64,000 nt of DNA, taken from contig CAAFGE010000043.1 of assembly GCA_900762355.1 (NCBI GenBank), forward strand, positions 62,001 through 126,000. The letters run 5' to 3'. Origin of the DNA: an uncultured Collinsella sp. (lineage in GTDB: Bacteria; Actinomycetota; Coriobacteriia; Coriobacteriales; Coriobacteriaceae). Below, one piece after another: positions 48,433-55,821 of this stretch. Every line of letters begins with the position of its first letter. Position 1 is the first letter of the stretch. Below the pieces are notes generated by a model. It had not been told where the DNA came from, ran no database searches, and was given only the letters and a program-made list of their open reading frames with translations. Made by a program: the position numbers and the translations under genes.

Positions 48433-50928
48433 TTAGCTAATTCCCACAAACATGCAGCCCGAGGTGGCGCCGCGCAGGCGGGCGGCCGGCTTGCGGCCGG
48501 CTTGAGCCGCCTCGACAGCGCGACGGACGCGAGCGACGGCACGGCCAATCTCATCGGCCTCGAGCAAGGTTCCGTCGACCATAAGACGGCGCACGCCGGC
48601 ATCGAGCAGCTGCGGAACTTGCGGCGTGAGGTCGATGGGGTAGGCGTCGTACAGGCGTGAGCGGCCGTGGATGTCGGTACGCACCGGCATGACCTTGGCG
48701 TCGATATTCTTGAGCGAGAGCTTGCGGGCACGCAGGCGGCAGTTGGCACAATCGTGGATGCAGCCGTTGGCAACCTGCAGAATGCAATGCTCGCTTGTCA
48801 TGACGCGCGGGCGGCCAAAGACGGTGATGCCCAGAGCCGCGGGCGCGGCGGTGCCGAGCGAGATAATCTCGTCGAGCGTGATCTCGGGCGAGAGCCAAAA
48901 CGCACCGGCTCCGCGCTCGGCAAGCGCCTCCATGCAGGGCGTGTTGTGCACCGGCAGGCAAGAGCGAATCTCGGCCGTGGCGCCAACCTGGGCGGCCAGG
49001 GCAAGCTCAGAGATGTTGCCAATAGCGACCGTGGCGCCGGCAACAACCCATGGGTCAACGCGGACGTGGTCAACGGCGCGGCAGACCTCATCGAGCACGG
49101 GTACGATGCCCTGCTCAAACGTATCGGCGGGGGAGAGCTTGGCCGCATCGAGCGCGTCGGTGGTCATGTAGATGCGCGTTGCACCCTCCGCCCGCGCTGC
49201 CTCGGCGGCCTCGAGCGAGGTGACGGTGGCGCAGATCTGCGGCTCGTCGCGGTAGTGCTCGGGCGCGGGGCGGGAATCACTGGTGACAATCGCCGGCAGC
49301 TCGAGCGTTTTCGCGCGCTCCGCGTACGGCGCCAGAATGGCCTCTTCCAGCGCCTTGCAAGCGGCGGCGCGCACCTTATGTACGGCGGAGAAACCCATGC
49401 CACAGCCCTCATCGAGCGCCACCTCAAAGCTCGCAGCCTCAAAGGGAGAGGAACCCATGCGGCCGACGTGCTCAACCAGATCGGACGCCTCGACCGCACG
49501 GGTCTTGGCGGCTTCGACGGTAAAGCCCGTGGCCGTGGCCGTAAGCGAAGGGTCGTCGCAGCAGGTGAGCGTAACGGTAAACGGCTCGCCCAGACGCGCC
49601 ACGACGGACACATCAACAGCTCGGCGGCGCAGCACATCGCGCTTGAGCGCGGCGCCGGCGGCGTCGATGGCACGCTGACTACGAATCACGCGGACGCGGC
49701 AGCCCTCGGGCATGCTGCGGGGTACGCGACATTCGATGACTTCACCGGCTGCGGCATCATCGGCGGCAATGGTGGTCAGGAACTGGTCAAACTCGTTATC
49801 GTGGCGAAGCTCCAGCAGGTCGCCCTTGCCCACGGGCTCAAACAGCTCAATGCGGGCGATGGCGGCGCGGCGACGGCGGTCGTCGGGCTTGAGGCCGCGC
49901 ACATCGCGGTTGGCCGGGCGGCTGCCCAGCACCGTGCCCACGATCTGGCCGCGGTTGTTGGAACGCTCATAGCTCATCATCTCGTCGCCCGAGGTGCCGT
50001 CCTGATAGGCGTGCGTAAAGTCGCGGTTAAAGCAGCGCTTGAGCTGGCGCTGGCGGGCGGCTTTCTCGTCCTTGGCAACGGTGGTTCCGGCCAGCATGTC
50101 ATCAATCTGATGACGATACACGTCGACGATGGAATACACGTAATCGGGCGCCTTCATGCGGCCCTCGAGCTTGAGCGACGCAGCGCCGGCGTCATACAGG
50201 CGGCGAACAAGTTGTGAGGTGTTGGTGTCACGTGGGCACAGCGCGCGCTCGCGACCGGCAGGGGAGAGCGAGCGACCGTTCTCGTCGATCAGCTCGTAGG
50301 GCAAGCGGCAGGGCTGGGCGCACATGCCACGGTTGGCCGATCGTCCCGCCATGGCAAAGCTCGAAAGCAGACACAGGCCAGAGTAGCAAAAGCAGATGGC
50401 GCCATGGCTAAAGACCTCAAGGTCCACATCGGGCGCGGCATCGTGGATGGCGGCAATCTCGTCGATGGAAAGCTCGCGCGAGAGGGTCACGCGGTCGGCG
50501 CCCTGCTCGCGGCACCAAAGGGTTCCGCGGTCGTCGTGGATGTTCGCCTGGGTCGAGATATGCGTCTCGATGCCGGGCATGGTGCGCTTGACCTCAAAGA
50601 ACAGGCCCCAGTCCTGGATGATGAAGGCGTCGGCGCCCAGCGTGGAGCAGCGATGGATGAGCTGCAACGCATCGCTCATCTCGGATTCCTTGATGACGAT
50701 GTTGACCGTGACGTAGACGCGCGAGCCGGCCAGGTGCGCGGCGCGGCAGGCCTGCTCAAAGGCCTCGTCGGTAAAGTTGGTGGCCTTGCGGCGTGCGTTG
50801 AAGCTGCCCATGCCGCAGTAGATGGCGTCTGCCCCGGCGGCGAGTGCGGCGGCAAAGGGCTCGGGCCCTCCGGCGGGCGCCAAAAGCTCGGGTCTGCGGT
50901 TGGTGGTTCGACTGGCGGTTGCGGTCAT
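48433..50928 (-). CDS. U32-family protein with DUF3656 (RNA hydroxylation type)
   Basis: An 831-residue protein of the peptidase U32 family. The N-terminal half begins ELLAPAGGPEPFAAALAAGADAIYCG and has the Cys set GAICFCYSGLCLLSS...NRGMCAQPCR. A middle DUF3656-like part spans about residues 370-560. A second U32-like half follows, with CILQVANGCIHDCANC. Characterised relatives RlhA and TrhP hydroxylate 23S rRNA or tRNA uridines using prephenate-derived chemistry, and clustered Cys suggest an Fe-S site. True protease activity is unlikely. ATG 50928 follows GAAAGGCAGGAT. Confidence 0.85.
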   Translation of the reverse strand: MTATASRTTNRRPELLAPAGGPEPFAAALAAGADAIYCGMGSFNARRKATNFTDEAFEQACRAAHLAGSRVYVTVNIVIKESEMSDALQLIHRCSTLGADAFIIQDWGLFFEVKRTMPGIETHISTQANIHDDRGTLWCREQGADRVTLSRELSIDEIAAIHDAAPDVDLEVFSHGAICFCYSGLCLLSSFAMAGRSANRGMCAQPCRLPYELIDENGRSLSPAGRERALCPRDTNTSQLVRRLYDAGAASLKLEGRMKAPDYVYSIVDVYRHQIDDMLAGTTVAKDEKAARQRQLKRCFNRDFTHAYQDGTSGDEMMSYERSNNRGQIVGTVLGSRPANRDVRGLKPDDRRRRAAIARIELFEPVGKGDLLELRHDNEFDQFLTTIAADDAAAGEVIECRVPRSMPEGCRVRVIRSQRAIDAAGAALKRDVLRRRAVDVSVVARLGEPFTVTLTCCDDPSLTATATGFTVEAAKTRAVEASDLVEHVGRMGSSPFEAASFEVALDEGCGMGFSAVHKVRAAACKALEEAILAPYAERAKTLELPAIVTSDSRPAPEHYRDEPQICATVTSLEAAEAARAEGATRIYMTTDALDAAKLSPADTFEQGIVPVLDEVCRAVDHVRVDPWVVAGATVAIGNISELALAAQVGATAEIRSCLPVHNTPCMEALAERGAGAFWLSPEITLDEIISLGTAAPAALGITVFGRPRVMTSEHCILQVANGCIHDCANCRLRARKLSLKNIDAKVMPVRTDIHGRSRLYDAYPIDLTPQVPQLLDAGVRRLMVDGTLLEADEIGRAVARVRRAVEAAQAGRKPAARLRGATSGCMFVGIS

Positions 50929-51226
50929 ATCCTGCCTTTCAAAATGCTCAGATACTCAAAAGTATAGTGGTGCCGTCGCGGCAGGCGATGCCCGCGTTCC
51001 AAGCGGGATAAAGTCTTCAGCAGCTTGGACTGGCTGCTCCACATGAGAACCGTTCAGCGGTCCGGGGAAACCGTTGGGCGATAAAATATTCTCGCAACGT
51101 GATAATAATCTTGCATCGCGCGGAAACCTTGAGTACTATCCCAATCAAGCGCGGTGTTCAGACCGAACTGTGCCTCCCGGTGTGAACGCCGCGCTCCCGT
51201 TCCCTTTTACTTGTAAGGAGATAAAC

Positions 51227-51604
51227 ATGAGCAAGACCGTCGTGTCTTCCGATAATGCACCCGCAGCCATCGGCCCGTATTCCCCCGGCATCCAGACCGG
51301 CAACATGGTGTTCCTGTCCGGCCAGCTGGGCATCGACCCCGCAACCGGCAAGATGCCCGAGGGCGTCGAGGCCCAGGCTAAGCAGTCCCTTGCTAACGTC
51401 GAGGCCCTGCTGACCGCTGCCGGCGCCACCTTTGCCGATGTCGTCAAGACCACAGTCTACCTGGCTGACATTGCCGACTTCGCTGCCGTAAACGAGATCT
51501 ACGCCTCCAAGTTCGAGGCCCCGTTCCCCGCGCGCAGCGCTTTCCAGGTTGCCGCTCTTCCGGCTGGCGGTCTGGTCGAGATCGAGGTCGTCGCCGCTCT
51601 CTAA
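51227..51604 (+). CDS. ridA: RidA-family enamine/imine deaminase
   Basis: A 125-residue RidA that clears reactive enamines made by PLP enzymes. Family features are IGPYSPGIQTGNMVFLSGQLG, KTTVYLADIADFAAVNEIY, and the substrate Arg in FPARSAFQVAALPAGGLVEIEV. ATG 51227 follows AAGGAG; upstream in-frame codons are leader. It stands alone and is convergent with the YheO-type regulator. Confidence 0.95.
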   Translation: MSKTVVSSDNAPAAIGPYSPGIQTGNMVFLSGQLGIDPATGKMPEGVEAQAKQSLANVEALLTAAGATFADVVKTTVYLADIADFAAVNEIYASKFEAPFPARSAFQVAALPAGGLVEIEVVAAL

Positions 51605-51633
51605 GGCGTTGGCCACAACTAAACATGACATGC

Positions 51634-51672
51634 AAAAAGACCCTGCAGCGCGTGCGAGCTGCAGGGTCTTTT
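51634..51672. terminator. Bidirectional terminator between ridA and the YheO-type regulator
   Basis: AAAAGACCCTGCAGC pairs with GCTGCAGGGTCTTTT. It serves both converging genes. Confidence 0.92.
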
Positions 51673-51716
51673 GTCAAGTGACGAATCGCTTGTGGAGCCG
51701 CGCTCCATTTTGCTCG

Positions 51717-52373
51717 TTAGCCCTCCTTGCGGACTTTTTGCAGGTAGCGGTACACGCTGGGCTCCGAGATGCCCAACGCGGTGGCAGCGCAGGCCACGGC
51801 GCCCTTGAGCATGAACACCCCGTTGCCGTTGAGGTGGCGAATGACGTCCACGCGGTCGCTCTGACCAAGCGACGCTACATCCAGCCCGCGCGCGCTCAGC
51901 AACTCGGCAATGCTGCGGTCGATGAGCTCCTGTGTGGACTCCGAAAGGCTTTCGACCTCGATAGGGGCGGGCTCCGTGCGCGTCGGCGCCGCGTCGAAGC
52001 ACGCCATGAGCTGCTGCGCCATGGCGTTGATGGAACGCACGGTCGAGAGATCGGTGTTGACGCAGAGCATACCGACGATCTCGTCATTCTCGCGGATAAA
52101 GTACGTCGCTGACTCCAACGTCTTGCCGCCGGCACCGCGCCCCTCGTAGCCCGTAATAAACGGCAGGTCGCGATACTTGGGGTCGTGCATGATCTTGAGC
52201 GCCAGATCGGTGGCGGGACCGCCGACCTTGCGGCCGCTCACGATGCCGTTGCGAATATCGACGATGGCGTGGTCGGGATCCGAGAAATCGTGCAGCACGA
52301 TTTCACTGTTTTTGCCGAGTATCTGCTCCAGAAAATCGACCATCGGCAAAAAGCGACGTACGGTCTCGTTCAC
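51717..52373 (-). CDS. YheO-like PAS/HTH transcriptional regulator
   Basis: A 218-residue regulator. The N-terminal YheO-like PAS domain covers about residues 8-120 (FLEQILGKNSEIVLHDFS, then ATYFIRENDEIVGMLCVN). The C-terminal HTH is AATALGISEPSVYRYLQKVRK. The start is GTG 52373, placed by AAAGGAG six bases upstream; an upstream in-frame ATG would give a less family-like start. It is divergent from the purine permease across a 352-base gap, suggesting it controls purine uptake or breakdown. The ligand is unknown. Confidence 0.88.
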   Translation of the reverse strand: MNETVRRFLPMVDFLEQILGKNSEIVLHDFSDPDHAIVDIRNGIVSGRKVGGPATDLALKIMHDPKYRDLPFITGYEGRGAGGKTLESATYFIRENDEIVGMLCVNTDLSTVRSINAMAQQLMACFDAAPTRTEPAPIEVESLSESTQELIDRSIAELLSARGLDVASLGQSDRVDVIRHLNGNGVFMLKGAVACAATALGISEPSVYRYLQKVRKEG

Positions 52374-52452
52374 GGGCAACTCCTTTGGGTGAAATCGGAA
52401 ATGTTCATAACAATTTTTTCTCATGGTAACACGCTGCCCATCATCTCGTATA

Positions 52453-52562
52453 TCCGCAGGTACATTGCGTAATGCAGACGAACGGTAGGAATTTAGCGGT
52501 AAACGGTTGACCAAAAGAAAAGTTAGATGTTATTTTGACCAGACACTTTCCTGACCTGCGGA
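52453..52562. promoter_or_regulatory. Long-spaced inverted repeat in the divergent regulator/permease region
   Basis: TCCGCAGGT (52453-52461) and ACCTGCGGA (52554-52562), each followed or preceded by a TGCGT-like tail. They could be paired sites for the YheO-type regulator. The 352-base gap holds no gene. Confidence 0.35.
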
Positions 52563-52609
52563 AATGCGTTATTTCAGCTGAAGAATAGTCTGATAACAAA
52601 AAATTATTA

Positions 52610-52638
52610 TTGAGAATGAGAATCATCTTTAATACGAT
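52610..52638 (+). promoter_or_regulatory. Purine permease promoter overlapped by a Fur-like box
   Basis: TTGAGA (52610-52615), 17-base spacer, TACGAT (52633-52638). Within it GAGAATGAGAATCATCTTT (52612-52630) matches the 19-base Fur consensus GATAATGATAATCATTATC at about 14 positions. The geometry is that of a repressible promoter. Whether Fur or a Fur homologue binds is untested. Confidence 0.5.
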
Positions 52639-52725
52639 ATGCAATGAAGGCACAACCTCAACCCCGCACTGCGTCACAATAGAGCGTTAGATGCGAAAAC
52701 AACTACTTCGAGGATTGGTGGTCAA

Positions 52726-54120
52726 ATGACCCAGGAGACGGTTACGAACGGCACTGAAGCCCTGTTCACTCGCGAAGGCATGCCTCCCGTTAAGGAAATG
52801 ATCCCGTGTGCCCTTCAGCACGTACTGGCATCGTTTGCCGGCATCATTACCCCGGCGGTCATCATGGCCGGCGTCTACGGCTTTAATAGCCAGCAGAGCA
52901 CCGACATCATCCAGGTCGCGCTCATTCTTTCGGCGATCGACACGGCCCTTCAGGCCTTCGCTCCCTTCCGTCGCATCGGCGGCGGCCTGCCCATCGTCAT
53001 GGGCGTTTCGTTCGCGTTCCTGCCGGCCCTGCAGGCCATGGGTGCCTCGGGCTTTAGCTTTGGTGCGCTGCTGGGCGGCGAGATCGTCGGCGGCGCCGTC
53101 GCGGTCCTCTTTGGTCTGGCTTACAGCAAGATCAAGTGGCTGTTCCCGCCCGTCGTGACCGGTACGGTCATCTTCTCTATCGGCGTTTCGCTGTATCCCA
53201 CGGCCGTCAAGTATATGGCCGGCGGTATGGGTACGCCGCTGTGGGGCACTCCGCAGGCCTGGTGCGTCGCTCTTATCACCTTCGCCGTGGTCTTTGCGCT
53301 CGCCAACTTTGGCAAGGGCACGCTCAAGCTGGGATCCGTGTTCTTTGGCATGATCGTCGGCATGATTGTCTCCATCCCCTTTGGCATGATTGACTTCTCC
53401 AGCGTCGCCACCGCTCAGGTCTTCGCCCTTCCCAAGCTCATGCCCTACGCGCTCGAGTTTGATCCCGAGGTCTGCATTACCCTCGCCGTCGTGTTCCCCA
53501 TGGTTGCCATCCAAGTTATCGGTGACGTCTCCGCCGCCTGCCTGGGCTCCATCGACCGTATGCCCACCGAGCGTGAGCTCTCCGGCGCTATCGTGTCCCA
53601 GGGCCTCACCTCTATGGTCGGCGGCCTGCTGGGCGGTCTTCCCACCAGCGCCCTTGGCCAGAATGTGGGCATCATCTGCTCCAACAAGGTCGTCAACAAG
53701 TGGGTCTTTGTGATCATCGCGGCCGTCTTTGCCATTGCCGGTCTGTTCCCGCAGCTCTCTGCCGTCCTTTCCGCTATCCCGCAGCCCGTCATCGGCGGCG
53801 CGACCGTCGGCGTCTTTGGCACCATCACCATGAACGGCGTGCGCATGTTCACCCGCGAGGGCCTCACGCAGCGCACTACCACCATCGTCGGTACCTCCGT
53901 CGTCTTTGGCCTGGGTATCTGGATGGCCAGCGGTTGCCTTGCCGGTGAGGGTATGCCCACCTGGGTGCCCACCGTCATCGGCTCCAATGCCGTAACCCCC
54001 ACCGCCATCATGGCCATTGTCCTTAACCTGATCCTTCCGCAGACGCCGGTCGTGGCTCAGCACATCGATGCTGCCAAGGACGCTGCCGTGGATCTGGTCT
54101 TGCCCGAGAGCAAGAAGTAA
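52726..54120 (+). CDS. NCS2-family purine/xanthine permease
   Basis: A 464-residue nucleobase:cation symporter with about 14 helices. Family landmarks are ALQHVLASFAGIITPAV in helix 1, SFAFLPALQAMG, and the QNVGI stretch (ALGQNVGIICSN) with the conserved Asn-Gly region after it. The nucleobase could be xanthine, uric acid or hypoxanthine; the ssnA-xdhD genes downstream favour xanthine or urate. ATG 52726 lies behind GAGGATTGGTGG. Confidence 0.92.
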   Translation: MTQETVTNGTEALFTREGMPPVKEMIPCALQHVLASFAGIITPAVIMAGVYGFNSQQSTDIIQVALILSAIDTALQAFAPFRRIGGGLPIVMGVSFAFLPALQAMGASGFSFGALLGGEIVGGAVAVLFGLAYSKIKWLFPPVVTGTVIFSIGVSLYPTAVKYMAGGMGTPLWGTPQAWCVALITFAVVFALANFGKGTLKLGSVFFGMIVGMIVSIPFGMIDFSSVATAQVFALPKLMPYALEFDPEVCITLAVVFPMVAIQVIGDVSAACLGSIDRMPTERELSGAIVSQGLTSMVGGLLGGLPTSALGQNVGIICSNKVVNKWVFVIIAAVFAIAGLFPQLSAVLSAIPQPVIGGATVGVFGTITMNGVRMFTREGLTQRTTTIVGTSVVFGLGIWMASGCLAGEGMPTWVPTVIGSNAVTPTAIMAIVLNLILPQTPVVAQHIDAAKDAAVDLVLPESKK

Positions 54121-54136
54121 CCAATTCGGTGCTATT

Positions 54137-54168
54137 CGTCGGCGGACGCATCGCCTCGTCCGCCGACG
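54137..54168 (+). other. Perfect 12-bp hairpin between permease and ssnA
   Basis: CGTCGGCGGACG pairs with CGTCCGCCGACG around CATCGCCT. No T-run follows. Two further small hairpins follow (GCGGC/GCCGC and AAAGGG/CCCTTT). An mRNA-stabilising or attenuating role is possible. Confidence 0.6.
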
Positions 54169-54315
54169 TCATGCGGCGTCAAGCCGCACTTCAAAGGGTT
54201 TGTCCCTTTGGTGAAGCGTTGACGGGAGAGGGCCCGTTTCCGGTGTAGGCCGGCGCTTCGCACTCCGCCATGTCAGAGGTGTCAAACCCCGCCCCTGATG
54301 TTGAAGGGAGCATCC

Positions 54316-55671
54316 ATGCTTCTGGTCGCTAACGGTTCCGTCTTTACCCGCAACGCTCAGACCCCGTTCATTCCAAACGGTGCGGTCGCCATTGACGGAG
54401 ATACGATCGTCGAAGTGGGCCCCGAGTGCGAGCTCAAGGCCAAGTACCCGGATGCCGAGTACGTCGACGCCCAGGGCAACCTCATCATGCCCGGACTCAT
54501 CAACTGCCACACCCACATCTACTCGGGTCTGGCCCGCGGCCTTGCCATTAAGGGCTGCAACCCCACCAACTTCCTGGAGAATCTTGAGCAGCAGTGGTGG
54601 AAGATTGACGACAACCTGACGCTCGACGGCACCAAGGCCAGCGCCTACGCCACGATTCTTGACTCCATCCGCGATGGCGTCACCACGATCTTCGATCACC
54701 ATGCGAGCTTCTGCGAGATCCCGGGAAGCCTCTTCACCATTAAGGACGCAGCTCAGGAGCTGGGTATGCGTTCGTGCCTGTGCTACGAGGTCTCTGATCG
54801 CCGCGGCCAGCAAAAATGCGACCAGGCCATTGCCGAGAACGCCGAGTTTGCCCAGTGGGCCGCCAAGGAGCGTCGCGATAACGACAACCACATGATCGCC
54901 GCCATGTTTGGCGGACATGCCACCTTTACGCTTTCGGACGAGACCATGGACAAGATGGCCGAGGCCAACAACGGCCTGACCGGCTTCCACATCCATGTGT
55001 GCGAGGGCATGAACGACGTGTGGGATTCCCGCCTCAACCGCGGTGGCATCAGCCCGGTCGAGCGCCTGCTGCAGCACAACCTGCTGGGTCCCGACACCAT
55101 GCTGGGCCACTGCATCCACGTGACGCCTGCCGAGATGGATATCGTCAAGGAGTCCGGCACCTGGCTCGTCAACAACCCCGAATCCAATATGGGCAACGCC
55201 GTGGGCTGCGCCCCCGTGCTCGAATTCTTCCGCCGCGGCATCCCCGTGTGCATGGGCACCGACGCCTACACCCACGATATGCTCGAGAGCCTTAAGGTCT
55301 TCCTGATCATTCAGCGCCACAACGCCGCCATGCCCAACGTGGGCTGGTGCGAGGCCATGACCATGCTGTTCGAGAACAACGCCAAGATGGCGAGCAAGTA
55401 CTTCGATCGCAAGCTCGGCGTGCTCGAGGCCGGCGCTGCCGCCGATGTCATCGTCATGGACTACAAGCCCTTTACGCCGCTGAGCGAGGAGAATATCGAC
55501 GGCCACATGCTCTTTGGCATGATGGGCAAAAACTGCCGCACCACCATCATCAACGGCCGCGTCCTGTACAAGGATCGCGAGTTCGTTGGCATTGATGAGG
55601 AAAAGATCAACGCGTGGACCATGGCTGAGTCCAAGAAGCTCTGGAGCACGCTCAACGATCGCGTGTATTAA
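54316..55671 (+). CDS. ssnA: SsnA-type aminohydrolase
   Basis: A 451-residue amidohydrolase-superfamily enzyme. Metal ligands are visible in PGLINCHTHIYSG, FHIHVCEG, LGHCIHVT and MGTDAYTHDM. SsnA is the conserved partner of YgfK and XdhD in selenium-dependent molybdenum hydroxylase loci; it likely deaminates or opens a purine ring product, though its reaction is not firmly established. ATG 54316 follows GAAGGGA; an in-frame ATG at 54298 lies before that site. Confidence 0.93.
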   Translation: MLLVANGSVFTRNAQTPFIPNGAVAIDGDTIVEVGPECELKAKYPDAEYVDAQGNLIMPGLINCHTHIYSGLARGLAIKGCNPTNFLENLEQQWWKIDDNLTLDGTKASAYATILDSIRDGVTTIFDHHASFCEIPGSLFTIKDAAQELGMRSCLCYEVSDRRGQQKCDQAIAENAEFAQWAAKERRDNDNHMIAAMFGGHATFTLSDETMDKMAEANNGLTGFHIHVCEGMNDVWDSRLNRGGISPVERLLQHNLLGPDTMLGHCIHVTPAEMDIVKESGTWLVNNPESNMGNAVGCAPVLEFFRRGIPVCMGTDAYTHDMLESLKVFLIIQRHNAAMPNVGWCEAMTMLFENNAKMASKYFDRKLGVLEAGAAADVIVMDYKPFTPLSEENIDGHMLFGMMGKNCRTTIINGRVLYKDREFVGIDEEKINAWTMAESKKLWSTLNDRVY

Positions 55672-55687
55672 TTCCAATTGGAGATTC

Positions 55688-55723
55688 GCGCGCGTCGGAT
55701 GTTTCGCCGCATCCGACGCGCGC
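55688..55723 (+). other. Perfect 14-bp hairpin between ssnA and ygfK
   Basis: GCGCGCGTCGGATG pairs with CATCCGACGCGCGC around TTTCGCCG. Like the hairpin at 54137 it has an eight-base loop and no T-run. A second pairing, CGGCGCTGT with GCTAGCGCTACACCG, lies just downstream. The rest of the 150-base gap shows no gene. Confidence 0.6.
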
Positions 55724-55821
55724 ATAGGCGGCCTCCGCGGGGTCGCCGGCGCTGTGCTAGCGCTACACCGTATTTGCGCCCGCCGCGCGGTCTCGCCGGG
55801 CGTTACAGAGAGGAGCTCACT

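Noticed and set aside
48667..50217. A 516-codon plus-strand open frame inside the U32 gene
   Set aside because: Antisense shadow of the U32/DUF3656 protein.
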